Below are positions 15,669-25,206 of a stretch of 64,000 nt of DNA, one piece after another (the first letter of the stretch is position 1; every line of letters starts with the position of its first letter). This DNA is from Nocardioides gansuensis (GTDB taxonomy: Bacteria > Actinomycetota > Actinomycetes > Propionibacteriales > Nocardioidaceae), in contig NZ_QDGZ01000001.1 in assembly GCF_003076135.1 (NCBI RefSeq), positions 620,001 to 684,000 on the forward strand, written 5' to 3'. A program made the position numbers and the translations under genes. The notes below the pieces were generated by a model. It was not told the DNA's origin. It searched no databases and saw nothing but the letters and a program-made list of their open reading frames with translations.

Positions 15669-17081
15669 GTGACTCTCAGGCTCCACGACACCGCGACCCG
15701 CGAAGTCCGTGACTTCGTCCCCCTCGAGGAGGGGAAGGCGGGCATCTACGTCTGTGGCCTGACCGTGCAGTCGGAGCCGCACGTCGGACACGTGCGCTCG
15801 GCGGTCAACTTCGACGTGCTGCGGCGCTGGCTGACGGCCAGCGGCTACCAGGTCACCTTCATCCGCAACGTCACCGACATCGACGACAAGATCCTGGTGA
15901 AGTCGGCCGAGCAGGGCCGCCCGTGGTTCAACCTCGCCTACGACATGCACCGCGAGCTCACCCGGGCGCTGGACAGCATCAACGTGCTGCCGCCGACCTA
16001 CGAGCCCGCCGCCACCGGCCACGTGCCGGAGATCCTCGACCTGATCGACCGGCTGATCAAGGCCGGCCACGCCTATGCCGCCGAGGACGGCTCGGGCGAC
16101 GTCTACTTCGACGTGCGGTCGTGGCCGCAGTACGGCGAGCTGACGCGGCAGCGGGTCGAGGACATGGAGCCGGCGGGTGACGCCGACCCACGGGGCAAGC
16201 GCGACCCGCGCGACTTCGCCCTCTGGAAGGGCTGGAAGAAGGACAGCGAGCCGGCGACCGCCGCCTGGCCGAGCCCCTACGGTCCCGGCCGCCCGGGCTG
16301 GCACATCGAGTGCTCGGCGATGGCCGGCAAGTACCTCGGCAAGGCCTTCGACATCCACGGCGGTGGCGTCGACCTGCGCTTCCCCCACCACGAGAACGAG
16401 CAGGCGCAGTCGCGCGCGGCGGACGACCCCTTCGCGTCGTACTGGCTGCACAACGCCTGGATCACCACCGCCGGCGAGAAGATGAGCAAGTCGCTCGGCA
16501 ACTCGCTGCTCGTGCCCGAGGTGCTGAAGCGGGTGCGCGGGATCGAGCTGCGGTTCTACATGGTGAGCGCGCACTACCGCTCGCACGTCGAGTTCAGCTT
16601 CGAGGCGCTCGAGGAGGCCGCGAAGTCGTTCCAGCGCATCGAGAACTACCTGGCCCGGGCCGCCGAGGCCCTTGGCCGCGAGGTGCCCTCGGGCGGGGCG
16701 CTGTGCGCGGAGTTCACCGAGGCGATGGACGACGACCTCGGAACCCCCGCCGCGGTGGCCGTCATCCACGACGTCGTCCGCGAGGGCAACAAGCTGCTCA
16801 CCGACGGCGACCCGGAAGCCTTGAGCGGCAACGCCGCCTCGGTGCGGGCGATGCTGGCGATCCTCGGCCTCGACCCCGCCGACCCGGCGTGGGGCGCCAC
16901 CAGCAGGGGCGACGACAAGCTGACCGGCGTCGTGGACGCGCTCGTCCGCGGCCTGCTCGAGGAGCGCGAGCGCGCTCGCCTCGAGAAGGACTGGGCGCGC
17001 GCCGACGCCATCCGTGACCAGATCAAGGCGGCCGGCATCGAGGTCGAGGACACCCCGACCGGCCCGAAGTGGAGTGTTTGA
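15669..17081 (+). CDS. cysS: Cysteinyl-tRNA synthetase
   Basis: 470-residue class I synthetase charging tRNA-Cys. The HIGH-like motif is in PHVGHVRSA, the zinc site uses the Cys of IYVCGLTV and the CSAM/HHENE segment ([23 protein letters not shown]), and KMSKS appears as [10 protein letters not shown]. The C-terminal DALR-like and anticodon-binding region ends in an Arg/Lys-rich tail. Start GTG 15669 fits the family N-terminus and the upstream -10. It shares a TGATG overlap with rlmB, a conserved actinobacterial pair, and is followed by a metallophosphoesterase. It could also be the related MshC, but MshC lacks this length and the tRNA-binding tail, so cysS is favoured. Confidence 0.96.
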   Translation: MTLRLHDTATREVRDFVPLEEGKAGIYVCGLTVQSEPHVGHVRSAVNFDVLRRWLTASGYQVTFIRNVTDIDDKILVKSAEQGRPWFNLAYDMHRELTRALDSINVLPPTYEPAATGHVPEILDLIDRLIKAGHAYAAEDGSGDVYFDVRSWPQYGELTRQRVEDMEPAGDADPRGKRDPRDFALWKGWKKDSEPATAAWPSPYGPGRPGWHIECSAMAGKYLGKAFDIHGGGVDLRFPHHENEQAQSRAADDPFASYWLHNAWITTAGEKMSKSLGNSLLVPEVLKRVRGIELRFYMVSAHYRSHVEFSFEALEEAAKSFQRIENYLARAAEALGREVPSGGALCAEFTEAMDDDLGTPAAVAVIHDVVREGNKLLTDGDPEALSGNAASVRAMLAILGLDPADPAWGATSRGDDKLTGVVDALVRGLLEERERARLEKDWARADAIRDQIKAAGIEVEDTPTGPKWSV

Positions 17082-18037
17082 TGCCGGGTAACTCGTCCCG
17101 ACGCGGAGCGATCCGCAAGACCAGCAAGAAGCCCACGGCGGGCTCGGGCGGGCGCGTCCGCCGCGGCCTCGAGGGCAAGGGCCCCACGCCGAAGGCCAAG
17201 GAGCGGCCCAACCACAAGGCCTACAAGATGGCGCAGAAGGCCGCCCGCAACGAGGCCGCCCGGCCCAAGCGGCCGAAGAAGGCCGGCGACGCCGAGTGGG
17301 TCGCCGGCCGCAACTCCGTCGTCGAGGTGCTCCAGGCGGGCGTGCCGGTCACCGGCGTCTACGTCGCCGAGGGCGCCGAGCGCGACGGCCGGCTCAGGGA
17401 GGCCTTCCGCCTGGCCGCCGAGCAGGGCGTGAGCCTGCTGGAGGTCAACCGCAACGAGCTCGACCGGATGACCGGCGGCGCCGTGCACCAGGGGCTCGCG
17501 GCCCGGCTCCCGGCGTACGAGTATGCGCACCCCGACGACCTGCTCGAGGCCGCCGCGGAGGTCGGCGAGCCGCCGCTCATCCTCGCCCTCGACTCGGTCA
17601 CCGACCCGCGCAACCTGGGTGCCTCCATCCGCTCCGCCGCCGGCTTCGGGGCGCACGGGGTGCTGATCCCCGAGCGGCGTGCCGCCGGCATGACCGCCTC
17701 GGCGTGGAAGACGAGCGCCGGCGCCGCCGCCCGCGTGCCGGTGGCGCAGACGGTCAACCTGGTTCGCCAGCTCAAGGCCTACCAGGAGGCCGGCCTGATG
17801 GTGGTCGGGCTCGCGGCCGACGGCGACGTCACGCTCCCCGAGCTGGTCGGCCCCGACGGGTTGGCCGACGGGCCGCTCGTGCTCGTGGTCGGCTCGGAGG
17901 GCAAGGGCCTGGGCCGCCTGGTCGCGGAGACCTGCGACCAGATCGTGTCCATTCCGATGTCCGGGCAGCTCGAGTCGCTCAACGCCGGCGTCGCCGCCTC
18001 GGTCGCCCTCTACGCGATCTCCCAGGCACGCGCCTGA
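17081..18037 (+). CDS. rlmB: 23S rRNA (guanosine-2251-2'-O)-methyltransferase RlmB / TrmH family
   Basis: SPOUT-class 2'-O-methyltransferase of 318 residues that uses SAM to methylate G2251 in the peptidyl-transferase loop. A basic N-terminal extension of about 60 residues (rich in Lys, Arg and Ala, low complexity) precedes a SpoU substrate-binding domain ([15 protein letters not shown]). The catalytic SPOUT domain carries motif 1 [12 protein letters not shown], motif 2 [12 protein letters not shown] and motif 3 [16 protein letters not shown]. Start ATG 17081 overlaps the cysS stop by 1 nt. The pairing with cysS is conserved across actinobacteria, which backs the identification. Confidence 0.94.
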   Translation: MPGNSSRRGAIRKTSKKPTAGSGGRVRRGLEGKGPTPKAKERPNHKAYKMAQKAARNEAARPKRPKKAGDAEWVAGRNSVVEVLQAGVPVTGVYVAEGAERDGRLREAFRLAAEQGVSLLEVNRNELDRMTGGAVHQGLAARLPAYEYAHPDDLLEAAAEVGEPPLILALDSVTDPRNLGASIRSAAGFGAHGVLIPERRAAGMTASAWKTSAGAAARVPVAQTVNLVRQLKAYQEAGLMVVGLAADGDVTLPELVGPDGLADGPLVLVVGSEGKGLGRLVAETCDQIVSIPMSGQLESLNAGVAASVALYAISQARA

Positions 18038-18038
18038 C

Positions 18039-19535
18039 GTGCCCCACCCCGCTCAACGCGTCGGCACCGCCACCTTCGTGGCCGGCGGGGTGCTGCTCGG
18101 CCTGCTGACAGCGGTGGCGCTGTTCCTGGGCAGCAGCCGCGAGGTGGTGCTGGCCAGCCACGACGCCGAGGTCCGCCCCACCCTGGATCGCCACGTGGTG
18201 CTGCGCACGGGCCCGCTGCTGCCCGACCTGCGGATGGCGTACGACGGCCCCGTCGGCGTCGACATCCGGCTGGGCAAGACCGAGGCGACCTCGGTCGAGG
18301 AGCTGGTCGAGCGCTACGCCTTCATCGCCTCCGACCCGGCGGCCCAGGAGGCGAAGGTCGCGGAAGCAGTGCGCGACATGGCCGTGTCCGCCGGGCTGCG
18401 GGGTGCGGCGATCGGGCTGGTGCCGCTCGCGGTCTGGCTGCTGGTGGGGCCGCACCGCCGGGGCGAGCTGTTCCGGGGGCTCGGCACCCGCAAGGGCCTG
18501 GTCGGCGGCGCGCTGCTGACGCTCCTGCCGCTGGCGCTCTGGCAGCCGTGGGAGCGGTCCGAGGAGACGGTGGAGGAGCAGCAGGCCTGGGAGCCGCTGC
18601 AGGAGTTCGTCGGCGAGAGCGTGCCGCTCCCCGCCGCGGCGCAGGCGCTGGAGATCCGCACCGGGCCCACCACGGCCTCCACGCGCCGGCTGCTGCTGAG
18701 CGCGGTGGACACCTACGAGAAGAGCAAGGAGTTCTACGACCGCGTCGCCGAGGAGGCAGCAGAGCTCGACCTGCGCGAGCCGAGCTCGGCGGAGACGGTC
18801 GCCATCCTGGTCAGCGACCGCCACGACAACATCGGCATGGACCGGGTCGCGCGGGCGATCGCGGACGCCGCCGGCGCGACCGCCGTGCTCGACGCCGGTG
18901 ACGACACCTCCACCGGCCAGGCCTGGGAGGCGTTCAGCCTGGACTCGCTGGTCGAGGCGTACGACGGCTTCCAGGCGTTCGCCGTCACCGGCAACCACGA
19001 CCAGGGCGACTTCGTCAGCGGCTACCTCGCCGAGCGCGGCTGGACGATGCTCGCCGGCGAGCCGGTCACCGGCCCGGGCGGCGGGCTGCTGCTCGGCGTC
19101 GACGACCCCCGGTCGAGCGGGCTCGGCAACTGGCGCGACGAGACCGGCCTGTCGTTCGCCGAGGTCGAGGAGCGGCTGGCGGACGCGGCCTGCGACTCCG
19201 AGGAGCGGATCGCGACGATCCTGGTCCACGACGCCAACCTCGCCAGCGAGGCGCTGGAGCGCGGCTGCGCCGACCTCGTCCTGGGCGGGCACACGCACGT
19301 CCAGAGCGGCCCGACCGAGGTGACGGGGGAGAACGGCGAGACCGGCTGGAGCTGGACGAACGGCACGACCGGCGGCGCGGCGTACGCCATCGCGGTCGGC
19401 AGCAAGCCGCGCCGCGACGCCGACGTCAGCCTGGTGACCTACCGCGACGGTCGCCCGGTCGGGCTCCAGTTCGTCCGCCTGCTCACCGACGGGCGCTGGG
19501 TGGTCGGCGCCTACTCGCCGCTGCTTCGGGAGTAG
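18039..19535 (+). CDS. Membrane metallophosphoesterase
   Basis: 498 residues, calcineurin-like phosphoesterase. The N-terminus has a membrane helix (TFVAGGVLLGLLTAVALFLG) and a second one near residue 120-165 (AAIGLVPLAVWLLV, LVGGALLTLLPLALW), so the catalytic domain likely faces outside. The metal blocks are complete: SDRHDN, LDAGDDTSTG, TGNHDQGD, LVHDA and LGGHTHVQ. A linker rich in acidic residues sits between membrane and catalytic parts. Start GTG 18039 is immediately after the rlmB stop, so it is probably co-transcribed. Substrate unknown; nucleotide, diphosphate lipid or cyclic nucleotide are possible. Confidence 0.85.
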   Translation: MPHPAQRVGTATFVAGGVLLGLLTAVALFLGSSREVVLASHDAEVRPTLDRHVVLRTGPLLPDLRMAYDGPVGVDIRLGKTEATSVEELVERYAFIASDPAAQEAKVAEAVRDMAVSAGLRGAAIGLVPLAVWLLVGPHRRGELFRGLGTRKGLVGGALLTLLPLALWQPWERSEETVEEQQAWEPLQEFVGESVPLPAAAQALEIRTGPTTASTRRLLLSAVDTYEKSKEFYDRVAEEAAELDLREPSSAETVAILVSDRHDNIGMDRVARAIADAAGATAVLDAGDDTSTGQAWEAFSLDSLVEAYDGFQAFAVTGNHDQGDFVSGYLAERGWTMLAGEPVTGPGGGLLLGVDDPRSSGLGNWRDETGLSFAEVEERLADAACDSEERIATILVHDANLASEALERGCADLVLGGHTHVQSGPTEVTGENGETGWSWTNGTTGGAAYAIAVGSKPRRDADVSLVTYRDGRPVGLQFVRLLTDGRWVVGAYSPLLRE

Positions 19536-19568
19536 TCACGGAGGTGCACGCGCCGGCCGGCAGCGGCG

Positions 19569-20840
19569 TCAGTGGCGCCCAGCGTCGTGGAAGGCCTGGG
19601 TGAAGATGTCCATGAGCGCGGGAGTGCGCTCGGCGTCGACCCCTCCGACAGCCTCGTCGGGCCGCTTGCTGAGCACGTTGTAGATGTAGTCCCGGGCCGC
19701 GTCGAAGGTGTCGACGCCCTGGCCGGCCCGCTCGGAGAGATACCAGCGGTGCACGAGGATCTCGTGGAAGACCTCGGCGGGCTCGAGCTTGCCGCGCGCC
19801 TCCAGCGGGACCATCTCGATGAGGGGCTCGTAGACCTCGGTGAGCCAGCGGTTGGCGACGAGCTGGCGGTCCTCCCTGCCCAGGTCGAAGTGGGCGGTGA
19901 AGGAGGCGATGTCGTTGAGCAGCCGCCGGGCCTGGTTGTCCTCGACGTCGAGCCCGGTGAGCGCCTGCAGCTCGCGCCGGTGGTGCTCCGCCTCGACGAC
20001 CTTCGGCTGGATGCGGACGGTCTCGCCGTCGATGTCGGTGACGATGTCGAGCTCGTCGACGTCGAAGCCCAGGTCGTTGAGCCGCTCGATCCGCTCCTCG
20101 ATCCGCCACATCTCGTCGACCCTGAACTCCTCGGCGTGGGTGAGCTCGGCCCACAGCGCGTCATACTGCTCCTGGAGCCTGTCGATGACCGCGAATCCGT
20201 CGACCTCGGAGCTGACCGCGCCGCTGGCCTGCAGGTCCATCAGCTCGCCGAAGATGTTCTGACAGCCGACCTCCAGGTCGTAGTGCCGCATCCGGTCGCT
20301 CACCTCGTCGTGCAGCTCGCCGGTCTCGGCGTCGACGAGGTAGGCCGCGAAGTCCCCGGCGCTGCGCCGGAACAGCACGTTGGAGAGCGACACGTCGCCC
20401 CAGTAGAACCCCGCGAGATGGAGGCGGACCAGCAGGACGACCATGGCGTCGACGAGGCTGGGGAGGCTGTCGGCCGTCAGCCCGTGGGCGAACAGGCTGC
20501 GGTAGGGCAGCGAGAAGCGCAGGTGCTCGGTCAGCAGGGTGGCCGGCAGCTCGTCACCCGCCGCGTCCGTCCGGCCGGCGACGACGCCCTGCGCGACGAC
20601 GGCGGGCAGCCCGAGGCGCTGGAGGTCGCGGAGGAGGCGGTACTCCCTGAACGCGATGTCCTCCTGCGTCTCCTTGATCGCGTAGGTGCGCTGACCGAGC
20701 CGGACGATCCGGACGATGTGCCGCGAGAGGCCGCGCGGCAGTGGCACGACGTGCTCGGCGGTCCAGTCCTCCAGCGGGATCGACCAGGGCAGGCTCATCA
20801 AGGCCGGGTCGGGGCGACTGGCGACGATGCGCAAGGGCAT
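19569..20840 (-). CDS. DUF4032 protein (kinase-like fold)
   Basis: 423 residues of a conserved actinobacterial family with an N-terminal lipopolysaccharide/protein-kinase-like half and a C-terminal DUF4032 half. Kinase-like marks are YAIKETQE (a possible ATP-anchoring Lys), HLAGFYWGDVSLSNVLFR (a catalytic-loop-like D and N) and YLVDAETGE in the metal-binding position, so the core resembles but is not a canonical kinase. The tail is rich in acidic and amphipathic helices. ATG 20840 is chosen over a TTG 9 nt upstream because it lies 7 nt after TAGGTT (20848-20853). Whether it phosphorylates anything is unknown. Confidence 0.82.
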   Translation of the reverse strand: MPLRIVASRPDPALMSLPWSIPLEDWTAEHVVPLPRGLSRHIVRIVRLGQRTYAIKETQEDIAFREYRLLRDLQRLGLPAVVAQGVVAGRTDAAGDELPATLLTEHLRFSLPYRSLFAHGLTADSLPSLVDAMVVLLVRLHLAGFYWGDVSLSNVLFRRSAGDFAAYLVDAETGELHDEVSDRMRHYDLEVGCQNIFGELMDLQASGAVSSEVDGFAVIDRLQEQYDALWAELTHAEEFRVDEMWRIEERIERLNDLGFDVDELDIVTDIDGETVRIQPKVVEAEHHRRELQALTGLDVEDNQARRLLNDIASFTAHFDLGREDRQLVANRWLTEVYEPLIEMVPLEARGKLEPAEVFHEILVHRWYLSERAGQGVDTFDAARDYIYNVLSKRPDEAVGGVDAERTPALMDIFTQAFHDAGRH

Positions 20841-20847
20841 GACGGGC

Positions 20848-20853
20848 AACCTA
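20848..20853 (-). promoter_or_regulatory. -10 hexamer TAGGTT of the DUF4032 gene
   Basis: Minus-strand TAGGTT ends 7 nt before the ATG at 20840 and decides this start over the TTG at 20849, which would lie inside the promoter. Confidence 0.5.
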
Positions 20854-20861
20854 CTCCCGGC

Positions 20862-22697
20862 TCAGGCCAGCGCCCAGAGGTCCAGCCGCGGCCCGTCGGA
20901 GGGAGGTACGACGAGCTGGTCGCCATGGGCGGCCAGGTCACCGCCGCCCTCCTCCGTGCCGAGCAGGTGGCTGCCGTGACTGGCGCCGAGGGCCCGCGCC
21001 GGCAGGGTGACCGCCGGACCAGCGGCGCGGCGCGCACACACCAGCACCGGGCCGTCGGCGTGCTCCCGCACGAAGACGAGCGCGTCGTCGTCGACGTGCG
21101 CCCAGCGGAGGCCGCCGCGACGCAGGGCGGTGCGCTCCCGGCGTACTCCCGCGAGGGCGGTGTAGGTGGCCAGGGTCTCGCGGTCCCACGCCTCGGGGCG
21201 GTCCCACGGCATCGTGCGCCGCGAGTCCTCGCCGTTGACGCCCTCGAGGCCGATCTCGTCGCCGGCGAAGACCATCGGCACACCCGGCAGCGCGAACTGG
21301 AGACCCGCCGCCACCCGGTGCACCGCCGGCGAGCCCACCACGGTGCGGATGCGGGCGGAGTCGTGGGAGCCGAGGATGTTCCAGCTCGTCGTGGTGGCGC
21401 GCCAGCCGAGGGCGCCGTGCCAGGCGCGGAAGGTGTCGAGCACGGCCTGGCCAGGCCGGCGTGGCACCTTTACCGGCCTGCCGAAGGGGCGGGCGGGGGT
21501 GGCGGGGTCGCGCAGCCACGACCACACCGGCCACGAGAAGCCGGAGTAGTTCATGGTGCCGTGCCAGCCGTCGCCGTCGACGTCACCGGTCGCGTCGTGG
21601 TTGTGCTCGCCGATGACGAGCGGGTCCTCGCGCAGCGCCTCCGCGGTGCGCCGGGCCGCCTGGGCGACCTCGTGGTTGACGTCGAGGGCGCCGAGTCGCC
21701 CGGTCATGTTGGCGACGTCGATGCGCCAGCCGTCGACGTCGTAGGGCGGCCTCAGCCACCGGCCGACGACGGAGTCCTTGCCCTCGACCATCGCCGCGCG
21801 CAGGTCGGGGTCGCCGTGGTTGACCTTCGGCAGGGTGCCGTGGCCCATCCAGCAGGCGTAGCTGCCGTCCTCCTCGAAGTAGTAGAACGATCGCTCACGG
21901 GCCGTCGGGTCGGCCGCGGCCGAGCGGAACCACTCGTGGGTGTCGCCGGTGTGGTTGGTTGTGAGGTCGCCGAGGATCCGCCAGCCGCGCACGTGGACGG
22001 CGGTGCTGAGCCGCTCGTACGCCGCGTCCCCGCCGAGCAGCGGGTCCACCTCGGTGAAGGTGGTGGCGTTGTAGCGGTGGTTGCTCTCGCCGGGGAAGAC
22101 GGGCGTCGTGTAGACGATGTCCGCGCCCACCTCCGCGACGTGGTCGAGGTGCTCGGTGATCCCGTCGAGGTCGCCGCCGTAGAACTGCAGCGGGGTGCGG
22201 GGGTCGTCCGGCTCGAAGATCACCTCGTCGTCCCACGCGGCGGGGATCGCCCAGGCCGGCACGGGGTGCTCGTCGGCCTGCGCCGAGCGGGCGAACCGGT
22301 CGGGGAAGATCTGGTAGACCACCCCGTCCCGGCCCCAGTCCGGTGCCTGTGGGAAGGCGCTGATCCGGAAGTCATGGGCGTCCGGCACGTCGTGGCCGAT
22401 CTCGCCCGCCCCCGTCAGCCAGGTCTGGTCGCCGCCCCGCACGACCAGGAAGCGGTAGTGGGTCACCGGGTTGTGCACGGGCAGCGCGCCCTCCCACCAC
22501 ACGACGTCGCCTGCGCGCGTCGCGGTCGTCGGGTGGAACACCGGCTCCTCGTCGAACGTCGTGCGCAGCCAGACCGCCTCGATGGGATCCGCGGCGGTCG
22601 TGCGGACCCGCACCGCGACCGTGTCGCCGAGCCGCGGCGCCTCGTCATCGACGTAGAGCGGCGACCCGTCGTGGTGGGGCTGGTCCAGCAGGCTCAT
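20862..22697 (-). CDS. GH13 glycoside hydrolase (neopullulanase/cyclomaltodextrinase-like)
   Basis: 611 residues. An N-terminal starch-binding-like beta domain (about 1-120; DTVAVRVRTTAADPIEAVW) precedes a GH13 TIM barrel. Catalytic residues are nucleophile about D325 (DGWRIDVANMTG), acid about E362 (VIGEHNHDATGD) and transition-state D about 443 (NILGSHDSARIRTV); conserved GDLTTNHTGDTH is domain B start. A C-terminal beta domain ends in DLWALA. Likely acts on maltodextrins or cyclodextrins in the cytoplasm, as no signal peptide is present. It lies upstream of the DUF4032 gene on the same strand, 21 nt apart, but the latter has its own -10. Exact specificity unknown. Confidence 0.92.
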   Translation of the reverse strand: MSLLDQPHHDGSPLYVDDEAPRLGDTVAVRVRTTAADPIEAVWLRTTFDEEPVFHPTTATRAGDVVWWEGALPVHNPVTHYRFLVVRGGDQTWLTGAGEIGHDVPDAHDFRISAFPQAPDWGRDGVVYQIFPDRFARSAQADEHPVPAWAIPAAWDDEVIFEPDDPRTPLQFYGGDLDGITEHLDHVAEVGADIVYTTPVFPGESNHRYNATTFTEVDPLLGGDAAYERLSTAVHVRGWRILGDLTTNHTGDTHEWFRSAAADPTARERSFYYFEEDGSYACWMGHGTLPKVNHGDPDLRAAMVEGKDSVVGRWLRPPYDVDGWRIDVANMTGRLGALDVNHEVAQAARRTAEALREDPLVIGEHNHDATGDVDGDGWHGTMNYSGFSWPVWSWLRDPATPARPFGRPVKVPRRPGQAVLDTFRAWHGALGWRATTTSWNILGSHDSARIRTVVGSPAVHRVAAGLQFALPGVPMVFAGDEIGLEGVNGEDSRRTMPWDRPEAWDRETLATYTALAGVRRERTALRRGGLRWAHVDDDALVFVREHADGPVLVCARRAAGPAVTLPARALGASHGSHLLGTEEGGGDLAAHGDQLVVPPSDGPRLDLWALA

Positions 22698-22776
22698 GGA
22701 GGTCAGTCTCTCGTGCCCGTGGCTCCACCTGCGACTCGGCGGTCCACTAGCATGGCCGCGCGCCGATAGGGCGCGC

Positions 22777-22849
22777 GCCGGTGTAGCTCAGTTGGTAGAG
22801 CGTCTTACTTGTAATAAGAGGGTCGCGGGTTCGATTCCTGTCACCGGCT
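22777..22849 (+). tRNA. tRNA-Thr (anticodon TGT)
   Basis: Complete cloverleaf. Acceptor GCCGGTG (22777-22783) pairs with CACCGGC (22842-22848); D stem GCTC/GAGC with AGTTGGTA loop; anticodon stem TCTTA/TAAGA around the seven-base loop CTTGTAA (anticodon TGT, codon ACA); variable loop GGGTC; T stem GCGGG/CCTGT with TTCGATT loop. The 3' CCA is not encoded. It is isolated between GH13 and the DUF305 lipoprotein gene. Confidence 0.97.
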
Positions 22850-22954
22850 CGGACAGCACGTCCCCTGTGTGCGAGTAGCCGCGACGTCGGTCTTCACCGG
22901 CTGCCGTGGGCGAGCGTCGTACGACGCGGCGACGGGGCACCCCGGCCCAGCGAG

Positions 22955-23554
22955 CTAGCCGAGCATCGCCTCGATCTGCTCGAGCTCGGCCTCCTGGGCC
23001 TCGATGATCGACTCGGCGAGCGCGAGGGCAGCGGGATCCTCGCCGGAGTCCAGCTCCTCTTGCGCCATCTCGACGGCCCCGTCGTGGTGCGCCGCCATCA
23101 GCTCCAGCCACATCTGCTCGAAGTCCTTGCCCCGGGCCGACTCGAGAGCGGCCAGCTCGTCGGCGGAGGCCATGCCGCGCATCTCCTCGTGCTCGGGCAA
23201 TGGACCGGCGTCGGCGTGTTTGCCGTGGTCTCCGTGGCCGGCGTTGACGTGGTCGCGGCTCGTCTCGGGGATCGGCTGCTCCCACGCTTCCAGCAGGTCC
23301 ACGAGCTGCTCGATCTCGGGCGCCTGCGCTGCCCGCACCTGCTCGGCGACCGCGGCGACGTCGGGGGAGAGGTCGCGCCCGACCGTCAGGTCGACCATCG
23401 AGAGGGCTTGCGCGTGATGGGGGACCATGTCGGTCGCGAACGCGACGTCCGCGTCGTTGAAGGGCTCCGACTCGGGGATCTTCGAAGTGGCCTCCGGTTC
23501 GCTCCCGCACGCGGCGGCGAGAAGGAGCAGGGGCACGAGCAGGGCGCGCTTCAT
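22955..23554 (-). CDS. DUF305 lipoprotein
   Basis: 199 residues. The N-terminus is a lipoprotein signal with lipobox LAAACGS, so the mature protein is tethered outside the membrane. The DUF305 four-helix domain has MVPHHAQALSM and AAHHDGAVEMA, His/Met-rich motifs often tied to metal (copper) handling, and a His-rich linker (HVNAGHGDHGKH) between. The start overlaps the pdxY stop by 4 nt, so translation is coupled, but there is no obvious functional link. Length matches the family (about 180-210). Function unknown; periplasmic-side metal binding is a reasonable guess. Confidence 0.87.
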   Translation of the reverse strand: MKRALLVPLLLLAAACGSEPEATSKIPESEPFNDADVAFATDMVPHHAQALSMVDLTVGRDLSPDVAAVAEQVRAAQAPEIEQLVDLLEAWEQPIPETSRDHVNAGHGDHGKHADAGPLPEHEEMRGMASADELAALESARGKDFEQMWLELMAAHHDGAVEMAQEELDSGEDPAALALAESIIEAQEAELEQIEAMLG

Positions 23555-24396
23555 CGGACCTGCCTCACCTCGAACTCGCACGCCGGCTCGGCGATCGCGG
23601 ACTGGGCGGCGACGAGGCGCAGCTCCCGCTCGGCCGACTCCAGCGTCGTGGCCAGGACGGCGAACACCGACGAGGCGGTCCGCGCCAGGGCCTCGGCCGG
23701 GGAGCCGGTCTCGAGCAGGTGCGCGGTGAACAGGGCGGCGGTGATGTCGCCCGACCCGTTGGCCTTCATCGGCAGCCGGGGGGTCTCCACGAGCCAGGCG
23801 CCTTCGCCGGTCACCGCCAGCATGCCGATCCGGCCCTCCGGGACGGCGTCCACGGAGGTGACGAGCACCGTCGTGGGACCGAGCTGCCGCGCCAGGTCGG
23901 CGGAGGCGATCACCTCGTCGAGTGAGGCGGGCGTCGTGTCGGTGAGGAACCCGAGCTCGAACTGGTTGGGCGTGATGATGTCGGCGACCGGCACGACCTG
24001 CGAGCGGATCACTGGCGGGATGGCCGGATCGACGAAGCAGCCCGACGTCGCGTTGCCCATCACCGGGTCGCACGTGTAGACGGCGTCCGGGTTCGCGGCC
24101 TTGACCCGCGCCACCGCGTCCACGACGACGTCGGCGATCGCGGGCGAGCCCTGGTAGCCCGACAGGACGGCGTCGCAGGAGCCGAGCACGCCGCGCTCCT
24201 CGATGCCCGTCACCACCGCGCGGACGTCGTCCGCCGCGATCAGCGGCCCGCGCCACGCGCCGTACCCCGTGTGGTTGGAGAAGTTGACGGTGAGCACCGG
24301 CCACACCTCGTGGCCGAGGCGCTGCAGCGGGAAGACGGCGGCGGAGTTGCCGACGTGTCCGTAGGCCACGTGGGACTGGATCGAGAGGACCTTCAC
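23551..24396 (-). CDS. pdxY: Pyridoxal kinase PdxY
   Basis: 281-residue ribokinase-family enzyme phosphorylating pyridoxal to PLP in the salvage pathway. Signatures: QSHVAYGHVGNSAAVFPL at the N-terminus, NFSNHTGYG, CDPVMGN, ITPNQFELG, and the anion-hole/ATP segment MKANGSGDITAALF with the catalytic Asp. GTG start at 24396, matching the family's KVLSIQS opening. It is followed by the DUF305 gene with a 4-nt overlap. Confidence 0.95.
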   Translation of the reverse strand: MKVLSIQSHVAYGHVGNSAAVFPLQRLGHEVWPVLTVNFSNHTGYGAWRGPLIAADDVRAVVTGIEERGVLGSCDAVLSGYQGSPAIADVVVDAVARVKAANPDAVYTCDPVMGNATSGCFVDPAIPPVIRSQVVPVADIITPNQFELGFLTDTTPASLDEVIASADLARQLGPTTVLVTSVDAVPEGRIGMLAVTGEGAWLVETPRLPMKANGSGDITAALFTAHLLETGSPAEALARTASSVFAVLATTLESAERELRLVAAQSAIAEPACEFEVRQVR

Positions 24397-24420
24397 CCGG
24401 CCCAGTCTGTCAGGGGGTGG

Positions 24421-25194
24421 TCAGGCGACCTGGAGCGAGCGCTTCGAGAGGCCCAGCCAGTAGCCGTCGATCACCTGGACGCCGGGCTCGTCCGGCGCCG
24501 TCGCGACACCAAGGGTGACGAAGAGGGGCGTGAAGTGCTCGACGGTCGGGTGGGCGAACGGCATGCCGGGGGCCTTGGCGCGGTAGTCGGCCAGCTCGTC
24601 GACGTCGCCGCGGGCCAGCGCGTCGGCCGCCCAGAGGTCGAAGTCCACCGACCACCCGGGGGCCGCGGCGTCGATGCGCCACTCCGTGAGGAAGGGCAGG
24701 CCGTGGGTGAGGAACCCGGAGCCGATGACGAGCACGCCCTCGTCGCGCAGCGGCCGGAGCCGCTCGCCCAGGCGCAGCAGCCGCACCGGGTCGTGCGTGG
24801 GCAGCGACATCTGCAGGACCGGGATGTCGCCGTCGGGGTACATGATCTTCAGCGGCACCCACGCCCCATGGTCGAGGCCGCGGCTCGCGTGCTGGTGCAC
24901 GGGCTCGTCCGCCGGCATCAGCCCGGCGATGCGACGGGCCAGGGCGGAGGCGTCGGGAGTCTCGTAGGTCATCCGGTAGTACTTCGCGTCGAAGCCCCCG
25001 AAGTCGTAGACCAGCGGGGCGCCACTGGCGCTGAGCATGACCGGCGCCGACTCCCAGTGCGCGCTCACGATCAGGATCGCCTTCGGACGCGGCAGGTCGG
25101 CGGCCCAGGCAGCGAGCTGGCCGCTCCAGACCGGGTCGTCGAGCAGCGGGGGCGCGCCGTGGCCGATGTAGAGCGCGGGCAGGCGGTCGGTCAT
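24421..25194 (-). CDS. LigB-family extradiol dioxygenase (4,5-DOPA dioxygenase/YgiD-like)
   Basis: 257 residues, the standard size. Class III extradiol ring-cleavage fold with metal His in YIGHGAPP and SAHWES, plus LDHGAWVPLK and GSGFLTHGLP. These proteins cleave DOPA or related catechols, or act in quinone/catechol stress. ATG 25194 is preferred over a TTG at 25212 because it lies 6 nt after TATTAT (25201-25206), a near-perfect -10. A 16-bp palindrome overlaps the promoter just upstream. It is divergent from ung, with an 18-bp inverted repeat between them. Substrate not deducible. Confidence 0.88.
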   Translation of the reverse strand: MTDRLPALYIGHGAPPLLDDPVWSGQLAAWAADLPRPKAILIVSAHWESAPVMLSASGAPLVYDFGGFDAKYYRMTYETPDASALARRIAGLMPADEPVHQHASRGLDHGAWVPLKIMYPDGDIPVLQMSLPTHDPVRLLRLGERLRPLRDEGVLVIGSGFLTHGLPFLTEWRIDAAAPGWSVDFDLWAADALARGDVDELADYRAKAPGMPFAHPTVEHFTPLFVTLGVATAPDEPGVQVIDGYWLGLSKRSLQVA

Positions 25195-25200
25195 GCCGGC

Positions 25201-25206
25201 ATAATA
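25201..25206 (-). promoter_or_regulatory. -10 hexamer TATTAT of the dioxygenase gene
   Basis: Minus-strand TATTAT ends 6 nt before ATG 25194, giving a leaderless start. Confidence 0.55.

Noticed and set aside
19572..22769. 1065-codon plus-strand frame over the DUF4032 and GH13 genes
   Set aside because: Antisense to two genes with clear catalytic motifs; composition is that of a shadow frame.
22914..22927. Palindrome GCGTCGTACGACGC downstream of tRNA-Thr
   Set aside because: Perfect 14-bp symmetry but no loop, no nearby promoter or conserved context; probably chance in GC-rich DNA.
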